The notes under the pieces are model-generated. The model was not told the origin of the DNA. It saw nothing but the letters and a program-made list of their open reading frames with translations, and did no database searches. DNA of 64,000 bases from JAJECS01 sp965219705 (GTDB taxonomy: Bacteria > Chloroflexota > UBA11872), in the NCBI GenBank assembly GCA_965219705.1, contig OZ244789.1, positions 3,038,001 through 3,102,000 of the forward strand. The letters run 5' to 3'. Of the stretch, positions 12,279 to 20,028 are shown one piece after another. The first letter of the stretch is position 1; every line of letters starts with the position of its first letter. Made by a program: the position numbers and the translations under genes.

Positions 12279-13621
12279 GAGACAGCCGGCGCCGGCAGGC
12301 CGGGCGTGGCGACGCAGCGGGCCATCGGGCAGGTGCCGCAGTGTTTGTCCCGACACCAGCGGCGGAAGAGCCGCAGCAGCCCCTGCTGGGCCCGTGCACC
12401 GCCGAGGCCGCGGCGCCCGATGCCCAGCGTCTGGACCATGTAGCGCGAGTCTTGATTCCACATGCCGCCCTGGAGCGCGGCAAGGATGTCCGCGCTCGCC
12501 CGCGTCAAGTCCGGGCGTCCGCGCGCGTGGCCCATGGCCGCGGCAAAGGGCAGCACGGCGTTCACCAGTATCTCGCGGACGCGGCTGGCCCCGACCAGCG
12601 CCGGCGCCGGCCGCCGCGCCGGCCGCCCGAAGTCATAGCGCCGCGTCCAGTACGCGTCCACCGACTCGGAGACCTGGAAGCGGGCTTGCAGCCGGCGCAG
12701 ATCCGACCCCGTGGCTGCGCGGCGCACCTCCGCCAGCACCGTTGCCACCAGGGTCTGGCCGGGGTTCGGCGCGCCCGCCAACAGCCGGGCGGCCGCGGCG
12801 ACGCGCCGGGTGGGTCGATTGGCGGGCCGCACCGACTGGAAGGTCCAGTCGCCCGCTCGCAGACAGGTGAGCGCTCCGTAGGACTGCCAGATGCGCTGCA
12901 GCAGGCGCCCATAGCCATCAACCGGGTGCGCGCCCCGCTGCATGGGCAGCAGTCCCGCGGCGCCCATAAGGACGGCCTCCAGGGCGCCGGGTCCGACACC
13001 ATCGTCGGTACTGGTCAGTGCCTCGGCGAGGCCGCTGGTGATGCAGCCGCCCAGCGCCTCGAACGGCTTGGCGTTCTGCCGATAGCCGAGGGCGCGCAGC
13101 ATCGCCAGGTGCAGCGCTTGGTCCGGGCCGAGCGCCGCGATATTGCTTTCCATCACCGCGGTCTTCTCGGCGTGGCGCCGCTGGCCCTGACGCTCGATCG
13201 CCTGCACGATCAGCCCGCGAGTCGCATCGTCGAGGGGATGCGGTCCGTGACAGGGCAAGGTCACGGCGGCGGCCGTCGGTCGCGCGTCGACCGAGTCCGC
13301 CGCCATCGGGAGCACGCGCGCCAGCGCGATCGCCGGTGGCGCCGGCCCGCGCGGCGCCGCGTCCACCTCCCACACCAGGTGCAGGCCAACCGCGGCGTAG
13401 GCCGGGTCGTCATGGTGGCCGTGGCGCCACCAGTCGGCGCCGTCCAGGTGCGCCTCGAGGTCGAGCCGCAGCGCCGGCCCGTCGTCGACGCTCACAATGG
13501 CGTCGCGCAGATCCGGGCCCGGCAGCCCGGTCCAGCGCCCTGGATAGACGACCGCGACGCGCCGGCCGGCGGTATCGCGCCAGGGACCGAGCCGCGTGGC
13601 CTGCTGCAGCCACGCGGCCAC
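12275..13621 (-). CDS. DUF2851 family protein
   Basis: A 448-residue protein. The N-terminal part has the family signatures GPDLRDAIV, EAHLDGADWWRHGHHDDPAY and HLVWEVD; the middle has a GYRQNAKPFEAL segment. It ends in a compact cysteine cluster (WCRDKHCGTCPMARC) that could bind metal. DUF2851 is found mainly in Bacteroidota and Chloroflexota; its function is unknown. The start is a GTG at 13621, but the upstream frame (SEAELVAAWL) looks protein-like and lacks a better start codon, so the N-terminus is uncertain. It converges on the solute-binding protein gene with a 4-base overlap. Confidence 0.8.
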   Translation of the reverse strand: MAAWLQQATRLGPWRDTAGRRVAVVYPGRWTGLPGPDLRDAIVSVDDGPALRLDLEAHLDGADWWRHGHHDDPAYAAVGLHLVWEVDAAPRGPAPPAIALARVLPMAADSVDARPTAAAVTLPCHGPHPLDDATRGLIVQAIERQGQRRHAEKTAVMESNIAALGPDQALHLAMLRALGYRQNAKPFEALGGCITSGLAEALTSTDDGVGPGALEAVLMGAAGLLPMQRGAHPVDGYGRLLQRIWQSYGALTCLRAGDWTFQSVRPANRPTRRVAAAARLLAGAPNPGQTLVATVLAEVRRAATGSDLRRLQARFQVSESVDAYWTRRYDFGRPARRPAPALVGASRVREILVNAVLPFAAAMGHARGRPDLTRASADILAALQGGMWNQDSRYMVQTLGIGRRGLGGARAQQGLLRLFRRWCRDKHCGTCPMARCVATPGLPAPAVS

Positions 13622-13770
13622 GAGCTCTGCCTCGGAAGCGGGCCGTCGCCTATCGCCGCTCAGCGTCCGCGGTACCCCGGCACATGGCGCGCTTAAGGAT
13701 ATACCCGCGGCACACCGGTCGCTGAGTCTTCCCTGGCTATAGGCAACCCGCCGCCATCTCTTCTTGACCG

Positions 13771-13799
13771 TTGACGAATCGACGCGTCACGCGCACACT
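13771..13799 (+). promoter_or_regulatory. Candidate promoter of the aro operon
   Basis: TTGACG (13771-13776), a 17-base spacer and CACACT (13794-13799) give a plausible promoter about 35 bases before the leader ORF. The -10 match is weak. Confidence 0.35.
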
Positions 13800-13830
13800 C
13801 GTCGCGCTACGTGGCGTGGTGCGCGAACTG

Positions 13831-13908
13831 ATGCCTCGATTCAATTGGGCCGAGCGGTATCCCTTCGCGTTTACGCGGCCGGCGCGGCCGGGTGCAAATG
13901 CCATGTAG
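13831..13908 (+). CDS. Aromatic-rich leader peptide (putative attenuator) upstream of aroF
   Basis: A 25-codon ORF, MPRFNWAERYPFAFTRPARP followed by GANAM. It contains Phe4, Trp6, Tyr10, Phe12 and Phe14: five aromatic residues within eleven positions and all three aromatic amino acids. It ends 25 bases before an intrinsic terminator and 84 bases before aroF, the first enzyme of aromatic synthesis. This is the layout of ribosome-mediated attenuators such as pheL or trpL: scarcity of a charged aromatic tRNA would stall the ribosome and change leader folding. No clear ribosome-binding site precedes the ATG. Expression is inferred, not shown. Confidence 0.65.
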   Translation: MPRFNWAERYPFAFTRPARPGANAM

Positions 13909-13933
13909 CCCCCTGATCGAGAACGCGCCGGCA

Positions 13934-13959
13934 GCAGAGGTCAACGCCTCTGCTTTTTT
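13934..13959 (+). terminator. Intrinsic terminator in the aro leader (attenuator)
   Basis: GCAGAGG (13934-13940), a six-base loop and CCTCTGC (13947-13953) are followed at once by six T residues (13954-13959). It stands between the leader ORF and aroF, so read-through must be regulated or partial. An alternative 9-bp stem pairs 13878-13886 with 13924-13932, ending one base before the terminator stem. Confidence 0.85.
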
Positions 13960-13992
13960 GTTGCCTACATTCGACCGGAGGAGCACACGCCC

Positions 13993-15027
13993 ATGATTGT
14001 TGTCTTGGCCAAGCGAGCTTCGCGCGCCCAGATCGAAGCCGTCGCCGGGCGCATCCGCGCCGAAGGCCTGGAGACTCGAATGCTCTACGGCGTCGAAAAG
14101 ACCGTAATCGCGGTGATCGGCAGCCGGCCGCCCGAATTGCTCCAGCAGGTCGAGCGCATGCCGGGCGTCGAGGCGGCGATGCCCGTCGGCGTGCCCTACA
14201 AGCTGGCGGCGCAGCGCGACGGGCAGGAGCGCACCGTCGTCACGGTCGGCGGTCAGACGATCGGCGACGGGTCGGTCACCGTCATGGCGGGCCCCTGCAC
14301 GGTTGAGAGCCGCGAGCAGCTGATGACCACGGCCGAGCACGTCGCGGCGCAGGGCGCGCACGTGCTGCGCGGCGGCGCGTTCAAGCCGCGCAGCTCGCCC
14401 TACAGCTTCCAGGGGCTCGGCAGCGAGGGCCTGCGGCTGCTCGAGGAAGCCAAGGCGCTGACCGGCTTGCCCATCATTACTGAGGTGCTCGATCCGCGGC
14501 AGGTCGAGGAGGTCGCCGGCGTTGCCGATGTCGTGCAGATCGGCACCCGCAACGCCCAGAACTACCCCCTGCTCACGGAAGCGGGGCGTCTCGAGACGCC
14601 GGTGCTGCTCAAGCGGGGCATGGGCAACACCATCGAAGAGTGGGTGATGTGCGCCGAGTACATCCTGGCCGCGGGCAATCCCAACGTGCTGCTGTGCGAG
14701 CGCGGCATTCGCACCTTCGAAACCGAGTCCCGCTTCACCCTCGATCTCAACGCCGTGCCGCTGCTGCGCCGCGCGACCCACTTGCCAATCATCGTGGATC
14801 CGTCCCAGGGCACGGGCAAGTGGCACATGGTTGAGCCCATGGCGCTGGCGGCGGTCGCGGCCGGGGCCGACGGGGTGCTGCTCGAGGTGCACCCCTCGCC
14901 GGATACGGCGCTGATCGACGGAGCGCAGAGCCTCAGCCTGGAACATTTCACGCAGCTCATGCAAAAGCTTGTGCCGATGTCGCGCGCGCTGGGACGCTCG
15001 GTGACGCCCGCCGCCGTGGTGGTGTGA
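13993..15027 (+). CDS. aroF: 3-deoxy-7-phosphoheptulonate (DAHP) synthase, type I-beta
   Basis: A 344-residue enzyme condensing phosphoenolpyruvate and erythrose 4-phosphate, the first step of the shikimate pathway. Residues 1-70 form a ferredoxin-like regulatory domain as in the Thermotoga enzyme, where it mediates Tyr/Phe inhibition. The barrel carries MAGPCTVES, GAFKPRSSPYSFQG, QIGTRNAQNY, KRGMGNT and PSQGTGKW, with the metal/substrate Cys in the first motif. GGAGGAG precedes the ATG by ten bases. It opens the aro operon behind the attenuator, so it may be controlled both at the RNA and the enzyme level. Confidence 0.95.
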   Translation: MIVVLAKRASRAQIEAVAGRIRAEGLETRMLYGVEKTVIAVIGSRPPELLQQVERMPGVEAAMPVGVPYKLAAQRDGQERTVVTVGGQTIGDGSVTVMAGPCTVESREQLMTTAEHVAAQGAHVLRGGAFKPRSSPYSFQGLGSEGLRLLEEAKALTGLPIITEVLDPRQVEEVAGVADVVQIGTRNAQNYPLLTEAGRLETPVLLKRGMGNTIEEWVMCAEYILAAGNPNVLLCERGIRTFETESRFTLDLNAVPLLRRATHLPIIVDPSQGTGKWHMVEPMALAAVAAGADGVLLEVHPSPDTALIDGAQSLSLEHFTQLMQKLVPMSRALGRSVTPAAVVV

Positions 15028-16319
15028 TGCAGCGGGCGCGGACCCGCGTCGTCCAACCGGCGCGCCGCCTGCGCGGTGACCTGCGTCTCCCGGGCGACAA
15101 GTCCATCACGCATCGCGCCTACCTGCTGGGAGCCATTGGGGACGGGGATTCGCGCTTCCGACGGCCGGGGCTTGGCGCCGACACGCGAGCCACGACCGGC
15201 GTCATCGCCGCCCTGGGTGTTGATCAGCTCCTGGCCGACAGCGAGCTGGTGGTCCGCGGACGTGGCTTTGCCGGCCTGAGCGAGCCCGCCGACGTGCTGC
15301 AGTGCGGCAACAGCGGCACCACGCTGCGCTTGGTCAGCGGCATCCTCGCCGGGCGGCCGTTTCATTCGTTCGTGACCGGCGACGACTCGTTGCGCCACCG
15401 CCCGATGGGACGCGTGGTCGACCCGCTGCGCGCGATGGGCGCTCGCATCAGCGCCCGGGCCGACGGCACCCGTGCGCCCATCGCCTTCGCGCCCGCCAGC
15501 TTGCGCGGGGCCCGCCTCACGTCGACCGTCGCCAGCGCGCAGGTCAAGTCGGCCGTCGTGCTCGCCGCGCTCCAAGCCGAAGGACCGACGTCCATCCAGC
15601 AGCCTGCGGCGTCGCGGGACCACACCGAGCGAATGCTGCGCAGCCAGGGTGCGGCCATCTCCTCGAACGGCGCGACGGTCACCTGCGTGCCCGGCGGGCC
15701 ACTGGCGCCGCTGGACCTGGATATCCCGGGCGATTTTTCATCTGCGGCCTTCTGGATCGTAGCCGCTGTGGTGCACCCCGACGCGGAGGTCACCATCCGG
15801 GACGTTGGGCTCAACCCCACGCGGACCGGCCTGCTGGACGTGCTGCGCGCCATGGACGCCGACGTAACCGTCGAGGTCGAGCGGCGCGAGCCCGAGCCCA
15901 GCGGCACCATCGTGGCGCGGTCATCATCCTTGCGCGGGACGGACGTGGGCGGCGACCTGGTGCCGCGGCTTATCGACGAAGCGCCGTTGTTCGCCCTCCT
16001 CGCCGTGCACGCCGATGGCGCGTCGCGGCTGTGCGACGCGGCTGAGCTGGCCGCCAAGGAGTCGAACCGGCTGCAGACGACCGCCGCCGCGTTGGCGGCG
16101 CTCGGCGCCGAGGTCGACGACCATCCCGACGGATTCGTAGCGGCCGGGGGCGAACGCATCGGCGGCGGGCGTCCCGATGCGGCGGACGACCACCGCATTG
16201 CCATGCTGGCGGCCGTCGCTGGGCTGGCCGGCAATGGCCCGGTCACCATCGACGGCGCCGCCAGCGCGGCGGTGTCCTATCCCACCTTTTGGGATGATCT
16301 CGCGTCACTGTGCGAGTGA
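15027..16319 (+). CDS. aroA: 3-phosphoshikimate 1-carboxyvinyltransferase (EPSP synthase)
   Basis: A 430-residue enzyme adding enolpyruvate from PEP to shikimate 3-phosphate. Signatures: LPGDKSITHRAYLLGAIGDG at the N-terminus, LQCGNSGTTLRL, GDDSLRHRPMGR, DIPGDFSSAAFW and LAAKESNRL. Its ATG overlaps the aroF stop (TGATG), so translation is coupled; an in-frame GTG lies three bases earlier. The C-terminal region ends with the usual DHRIAM motif and a short conserved tail, so it looks complete. Confidence 0.95.
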   Translation: MQRARTRVVQPARRLRGDLRLPGDKSITHRAYLLGAIGDGDSRFRRPGLGADTRATTGVIAALGVDQLLADSELVVRGRGFAGLSEPADVLQCGNSGTTLRLVSGILAGRPFHSFVTGDDSLRHRPMGRVVDPLRAMGARISARADGTRAPIAFAPASLRGARLTSTVASAQVKSAVVLAALQAEGPTSIQQPAASRDHTERMLRSQGAAISSNGATVTCVPGGPLAPLDLDIPGDFSSAAFWIVAAVVHPDAEVTIRDVGLNPTRTGLLDVLRAMDADVTVEVERREPEPSGTIVARSSSLRGTDVGGDLVPRLIDEAPLFALLAVHADGASRLCDAAELAAKESNRLQTTAAALAALGAEVDDHPDGFVAAGGERIGGGRPDAADDHRIAMLAAVAGLAGNGPVTIDGAASAAVSYPTFWDDLASLCE

Positions 16320-17179
16320 GCGGCCGCATCCGCTTCGGTGTGATTGGCTGGCCGCTCGGGCACACGCTGTCTCCGGTCTTTCAGCAGGCGGCGCTGGACG
16401 CGTTGGGCATCCGCGCTGCGTATGACGCCGTGCCGACGCCGCCGGAAGACCTGGAAGCGCGGCTGGGCGAGGTGCGTCGCGGCGAATGGCGCGGCCTCAA
16501 CGTGACCATTCCCCACAAGCTGCGCGCGGCCGAGCTCGTCGACTGCCGCACGGCTGCCGCCGAGCGTCTGGGAGCCGTGAACACGGTGGACGCCGGCGGC
16601 GGTCGGCTCATCGGCGACAACACCGACGTGCAGGGATTCGCCCGCGCGCTCACGGAGCACGGAGCCTTCGATCCCGCCGGCAAACGCGCCGTGCTCCTGG
16701 GCGCCGGCGGCGCGGGACGCGCGGTGGCCTGGGCGCTGCGCGACCTCGGGGTCGAGCATCTCACCCTGGCCAACCGGCGCCGCGAGCGCGCCCACGCGCT
16801 GGCGGCGGCGCTGCGCGGCCACTCGATCGACCTCACGACCTGCGGCCTCGACGATCCGGCGCTGCGGCGCGAGCTGCGCGCCGCGGCCCTGCTCGTCAAC
16901 GCCACCAGCCTCGGCATGGCCGGAGGCCCCGCGCCGCTGGCGGTGCCGCTGCCGGTGTCGTGGCTCCATGACAACCTGTTCGTCTGCGACATCGTCTACC
17001 GCCCCGCGGAAACGCCCCTGCTGGCGCACGCACGGTCCATCGGCTGCCGCGTGCTCGGCGGCCTTGAGATGCTCGTCTTGCAAGGAGCAGCCAGCCTGGA
17101 ACGCTGGCTCGGTCGACCGGCGCCCGTGCCCACTATGATGGAAGCCGCCCGACGCGCGCTGGCCGCATCGGGGGCGTAG
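16310..17179 (+). CDS. aroE: Shikimate dehydrogenase (NADP+)
   Basis: A 289-residue enzyme reducing 3-dehydroshikimate to shikimate. It shows the substrate-binding GWPLGHTLSPVFQQAAL, the catalytic-lysine motif NVTIPHK, GAVNTV, the DNTDVQGF aspartate, and an NADP Rossmann fold with GAGGAGRAV and a following NRRRERA. It overlaps aroA by ten bases (GTG start at 16310; GTG at 16316 is an alternative). Complete. Confidence 0.95.
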   Translation: MRVSGRIRFGVIGWPLGHTLSPVFQQAALDALGIRAAYDAVPTPPEDLEARLGEVRRGEWRGLNVTIPHKLRAAELVDCRTAAAERLGAVNTVDAGGGRLIGDNTDVQGFARALTEHGAFDPAGKRAVLLGAGGAGRAVAWALRDLGVEHLTLANRRRERAHALAAALRGHSIDLTTCGLDDPALRRELRAAALLVNATSLGMAGGPAPLAVPLPVSWLHDNLFVCDIVYRPAETPLLAHARSIGCRVLGGLEMLVLQGAASLERWLGRPAPVPTMMEAARRALAASGA

Positions 17180-17183
17180 CACC

Positions 17184-18368
17184 ATGGCACACCTTCGTTT
17201 CCTTACCGCCGGAGAGTCGCACGGCCCTGGGCTGACCGTGATCGTCGAGGGGCTGCCGTTCGGCCTTGCCCTGACGGCCGACGACATCAATCCCGATCTG
17301 GCGCGCCGCCAGGGCGGCTACGGGCGCGGCGGGCGCATGCAGATCGAACGCGATCAGGTCACCATCCGCAGCGGCGTGCGCCACGGCCGCACCCTGGGCA
17401 GTCCCGTGGCGCTGCTGATCGAGAACCGCGACTGGGCGAACTGGCGCGAGAAAATGGCGGTGGAGCCGATCGACGGGATCATTCCACCGGTGACCAAGCC
17501 CCGCCCGGGTCACGCCGACCTGGCGGGCATGGTCAAGTACGGCACGGACGATCTGCGCAACATCCTCGAGCGCTCCAGCGCGCGCGAGACCACCTCGCGC
17601 GTTGCAGCAGGCGCCGTGGCGCGGCGCCTGCTGGCGGCGACCGGCATCGAGATCCGCAGCCGCACGGCGCGCATCGGCCCGGTTGACGACACCCCCGATC
17701 TCGACCCGCTGCAGCCCGAGACCTGGCCTTGGGACGAGGTCGAGGCCTCGCCGGTGCGCGCCGTCACGGCGGAGCGCGCCAACGCGATGATCGAGGCGAT
17801 CGACGCCGCGCGGGACGCCGGCTCGACCCTGGGCGGCGTCTTCGAGGTCATGGTCTGGGGGCTGCCCATCGGCCTCGGCAGTCACGTGCATTGGGACCGC
17901 AAGCTCGACGGCCGTCTGGCCCAAGCCATCCTCAGCATCAACGCCGTCAAAGGCGTGGAGATCGGCAGCGCCTTCGACAACACCGCTCGCCGCGGCCACG
18001 ACGTGCACGACGAGATCGATCGAACCCAGGAGCGCGGCTGGACGCGTCTGAGCAATCGCGCCGGTGGCACGGAGGGCGGCATGACCAACGGACAGCCGCT
18101 GGTAGTGCGCGGCGCCCTGAAGCCGATCTCGACCATGCGCACGCCGCTGCAGACCGTCGACGTCAAGACCCACCAGCGGACCCAGGCGCACTTCGAACGC
18201 TCCGACGTGTGCGTGGTGCCCGCGGCGGGCGTCATCGGCGAGGCCATGGTCGCGTTGGTGCTGGCGGACGCGCTGCTGGAGAAATTCGGCGGCGACAACA
18301 TGCACGACATCGCGGCCGCGGTGCGCGCCCAGCAGGCGGCCTCACGGGCGGAGCCTGCAGCCACGTGA
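17184..18368 (+). CDS. aroC: Chorismate synthase
   Basis: A 394-residue enzyme converting EPSP to chorismate with reduced FMN. Signatures: FLTAGESHGPGL at the N-terminus, RRQGGYGRGGRM, ERSSARETTSRVAAG and the NRAGGTEGGMTNGQP stretch. The length suits the bacterial family. Starts four bases after the aroE stop in the operon. Complete, with all main FMN/substrate motifs present. Confidence 0.96.
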   Translation: MAHLRFLTAGESHGPGLTVIVEGLPFGLALTADDINPDLARRQGGYGRGGRMQIERDQVTIRSGVRHGRTLGSPVALLIENRDWANWREKMAVEPIDGIIPPVTKPRPGHADLAGMVKYGTDDLRNILERSSARETTSRVAAGAVARRLLAATGIEIRSRTARIGPVDDTPDLDPLQPETWPWDEVEASPVRAVTAERANAMIEAIDAARDAGSTLGGVFEVMVWGLPIGLGSHVHWDRKLDGRLAQAILSINAVKGVEIGSAFDNTARRGHDVHDEIDRTQERGWTRLSNRAGGTEGGMTNGQPLVVRGALKPISTMRTPLQTVDVKTHQRTQAHFERSDVCVVPAAGVIGEAMVALVLADALLEKFGGDNMHDIAAAVRAQQAASRAEPAAT

Positions 18369-18913
18369 GCGGCCCTGGCCCCGTGGACCGGCTGTTCCTC
18401 GTGGGCCTCAGCGGCGCCGGCAAATCGTCAGTCGCAGCCGCTGCAGCCGCTCAGTTGGGCTGGGCCGTGTGGGACAGCGACGTTGAGATCGTGACGCAGG
18501 CCGGACGGTCGATCGCGAGCATCTTCGCCGAGGACGGCGAGTCGGCCTTTCGGGCGCTGGAGCGGGACGTCGTGGATCGCCTCAGCGATAGATCGTGCAC
18601 CGTCGGCGCGCTGGGCGGCGGCGCGATGTCGGACGCGGCGATCCGTGAGCGGCTGCTGGACCGCGGCCTCGTCGCCTGGTTGCAGGTGAGCCCGGCCGTG
18701 GCCGCCGCCCGCCTCCAGGCGGCGCTGGCGGATGAGCCGCGGCCGATGCTTGGCTCAGATCCGCGACGGCGCCTCCTCGCCCTGATCGAGACGCGCGAAG
18801 CGGCCTACCGGCAGGCCCACGTCCACATCGCCACCGACGGCCGTTCGGTTGCCGCGGTTGCCGAGGCGGTCACCGTTGAGGTGCGCGCCGCCCAGGCCTG
18901 CCCGCCCGTCTGA
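18365..18913 (+). CDS. aroK: Shikimate kinase
   Basis: A 182-residue P-loop kinase that phosphorylates shikimate at O3. It has Walker A GLSGAGKSS, the substrate-binding WDSDVEI aspartate, FAEDGESAFRALE with the conserved Arg/Glu, and the GALGGGA Walker-B-like loop. Its GTG start overlaps the aroC stop (GTGA). An in-frame GTG at 18383 is possible but less likely. It lies just ahead of aroB, a common pairing. Confidence 0.92.
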   Translation: MSGPGPVDRLFLVGLSGAGKSSVAAAAAAQLGWAVWDSDVEIVTQAGRSIASIFAEDGESAFRALERDVVDRLSDRSCTVGALGGGAMSDAAIRERLLDRGLVAWLQVSPAVAAARLQAALADEPRPMLGSDPRRRLLALIETREAAYRQAHVHIATDGRSVAAVAEAVTVEVRAAQACPPV

Positions 18914-19977
18914 TGGAGACCCTCGACCGCATCCGGATCGAGCGCGGCGCCAGCGCACGGCTGGCCGAGGTGCTTGACCGGGAGCGCTTGCCGCCGCGGG
19001 CGTGGCTGATTGCCGACGCCAGCGTCATGCAGCTGCACGGCGAGCGCATCGTCGCGGGCCTGGCGCGGGACGGCGTCGCCGTCAAGTCGCAGGCCGTCCC
19101 TCCGGGCGAGCCCAGCAAGTCCGTCGCGATGGCCGCCGACCTCTGGAGCTGGCTGGCGGCCCAGGGCGCTGAACGGGCCGACCCGATCATCGCCCTGGGC
19201 GGCGGCGTGGTGGGCGATCTCGCCGGGTTCGTGGCTGCCACCTATCTGCGCGGGGTCCCGTTGATTCAGGTGCCGACGACGCTGCTCGCCCAGATCGACA
19301 GCAGCGTCGGCGGCAAGGTGGCGGTGGACCTGGCGTCGGGCAAGAACCTCGTCGGCGCGTTCTATCCGGCGCGGCAAACCGTGATCGACCCCGACCTGCT
19401 GGCCACGCTGCCGCGAGCGCAACTGGTGGCGGACTACGCGGAGGTGATCAAGACGGCGGTGATCTTCGACGCGGGCATGTTCGAGCGCATCGAGCGATAC
19501 GCCGATGCCTTCGACGCTCCCGTGGTGCTGGACGAATTGGTGGCGAGCTGCGTGCGCTGGAAGGCGCGGGTCGTGGACGAGGACCCGCACGACCGCGGCG
19601 CGCGCGCCGTCCTGAACTATGGACACACGATCGGGCACGCGCTGGAGACCGTCGGGGGTTACGGCGCCTACCGGCACGGTGAGGCCGTGGCGATTGGCAT
19701 GCGGGGCGCGGCAGCCATCAGCGTCCGCGTGGGCGCGCTCGCGGCCGCGGACGCCGATCGCCAACACGCCCTGCTGCGTCGCATCGGCCTGCCCCAGACG
19801 TATGCCGACATCGAGCCCGGCGAGCTGTTGACGGCCATGCAACGCGACAAGAAAGTGCGCGGCGGCCGCATCCAGTGGGTGCTGGCCGAGCGGATCGGCG
19901 CCGCCAGCCCGGAGCATCACGTCGCCCCCGAGATCGTGCGCGAGGTGCTGCACCAGATTCGCGCGCCGTCGGCATGA
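18913..19977 (+). CDS. aroB: 3-dehydroquinate synthase
   Basis: A 354-residue NAD- and metal-dependent enzyme making 3-dehydroquinate from DAHP. Signatures: ALGGGVVGDLAGFVAATYLR, PTTLLAQIDSSVGGK, DYAEVIK, LNYGHTIGHALE and RHGEAVAIGM, which contribute the metal ligands (Glu/His/His). It overlaps aroK by one base (TGATG). It is the last aro gene; the next step, 3-dehydroquinate dehydratase, is not encoded in the window. Confidence 0.96.
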   Translation: METLDRIRIERGASARLAEVLDRERLPPRAWLIADASVMQLHGERIVAGLARDGVAVKSQAVPPGEPSKSVAMAADLWSWLAAQGAERADPIIALGGGVVGDLAGFVAATYLRGVPLIQVPTTLLAQIDSSVGGKVAVDLASGKNLVGAFYPARQTVIDPDLLATLPRAQLVADYAEVIKTAVIFDAGMFERIERYADAFDAPVVLDELVASCVRWKARVVDEDPHDRGARAVLNYGHTIGHALETVGGYGAYRHGEAVAIGMRGAAAISVRVGALAAADADRQHALLRRIGLPQTYADIEPGELLTAMQRDKKVRGGRIQWVLAERIGAASPEHHVAPEIVREVLHQIRAPSA

Positions 19978-19989
19978 GCCCGCCGGCTC

Positions 19990-19995
19990 TACAAT
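19990..19995 (+). promoter_or_regulatory. -10 box TACAAT upstream of a mini-ORF
   Basis: TACAAT is close to consensus in G+C-rich surroundings, right after aroB. An ATG follows five bases later. Confidence 0.45.
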
Positions 19996-20000
19996 CCGCT

Positions 20001-20027
20001 ATGCCTCTCCGATCCAGGGCAACCTAG
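20001..20027 (+). CDS. Possible leaderless mini-ORF (8 codons)
   Basis: ATG five bases after a TACAAT box opens a frame MPLRSRAT that stops one base before the GTG start of the membrane carbonic-anhydrase gene. It could couple translation onto the next gene. Chance occurrence is quite possible. Confidence 0.25.
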   Translation: MPLRSRAT

Positions 20028-20028
20028 C

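Noticed and set aside
11225..13696. 823-codon open frame crossing the solute-binding and DUF2851 genes
   Set aside because: It lies partly in the sense strand of one gene and antisense of the other and has no recognisable domain.
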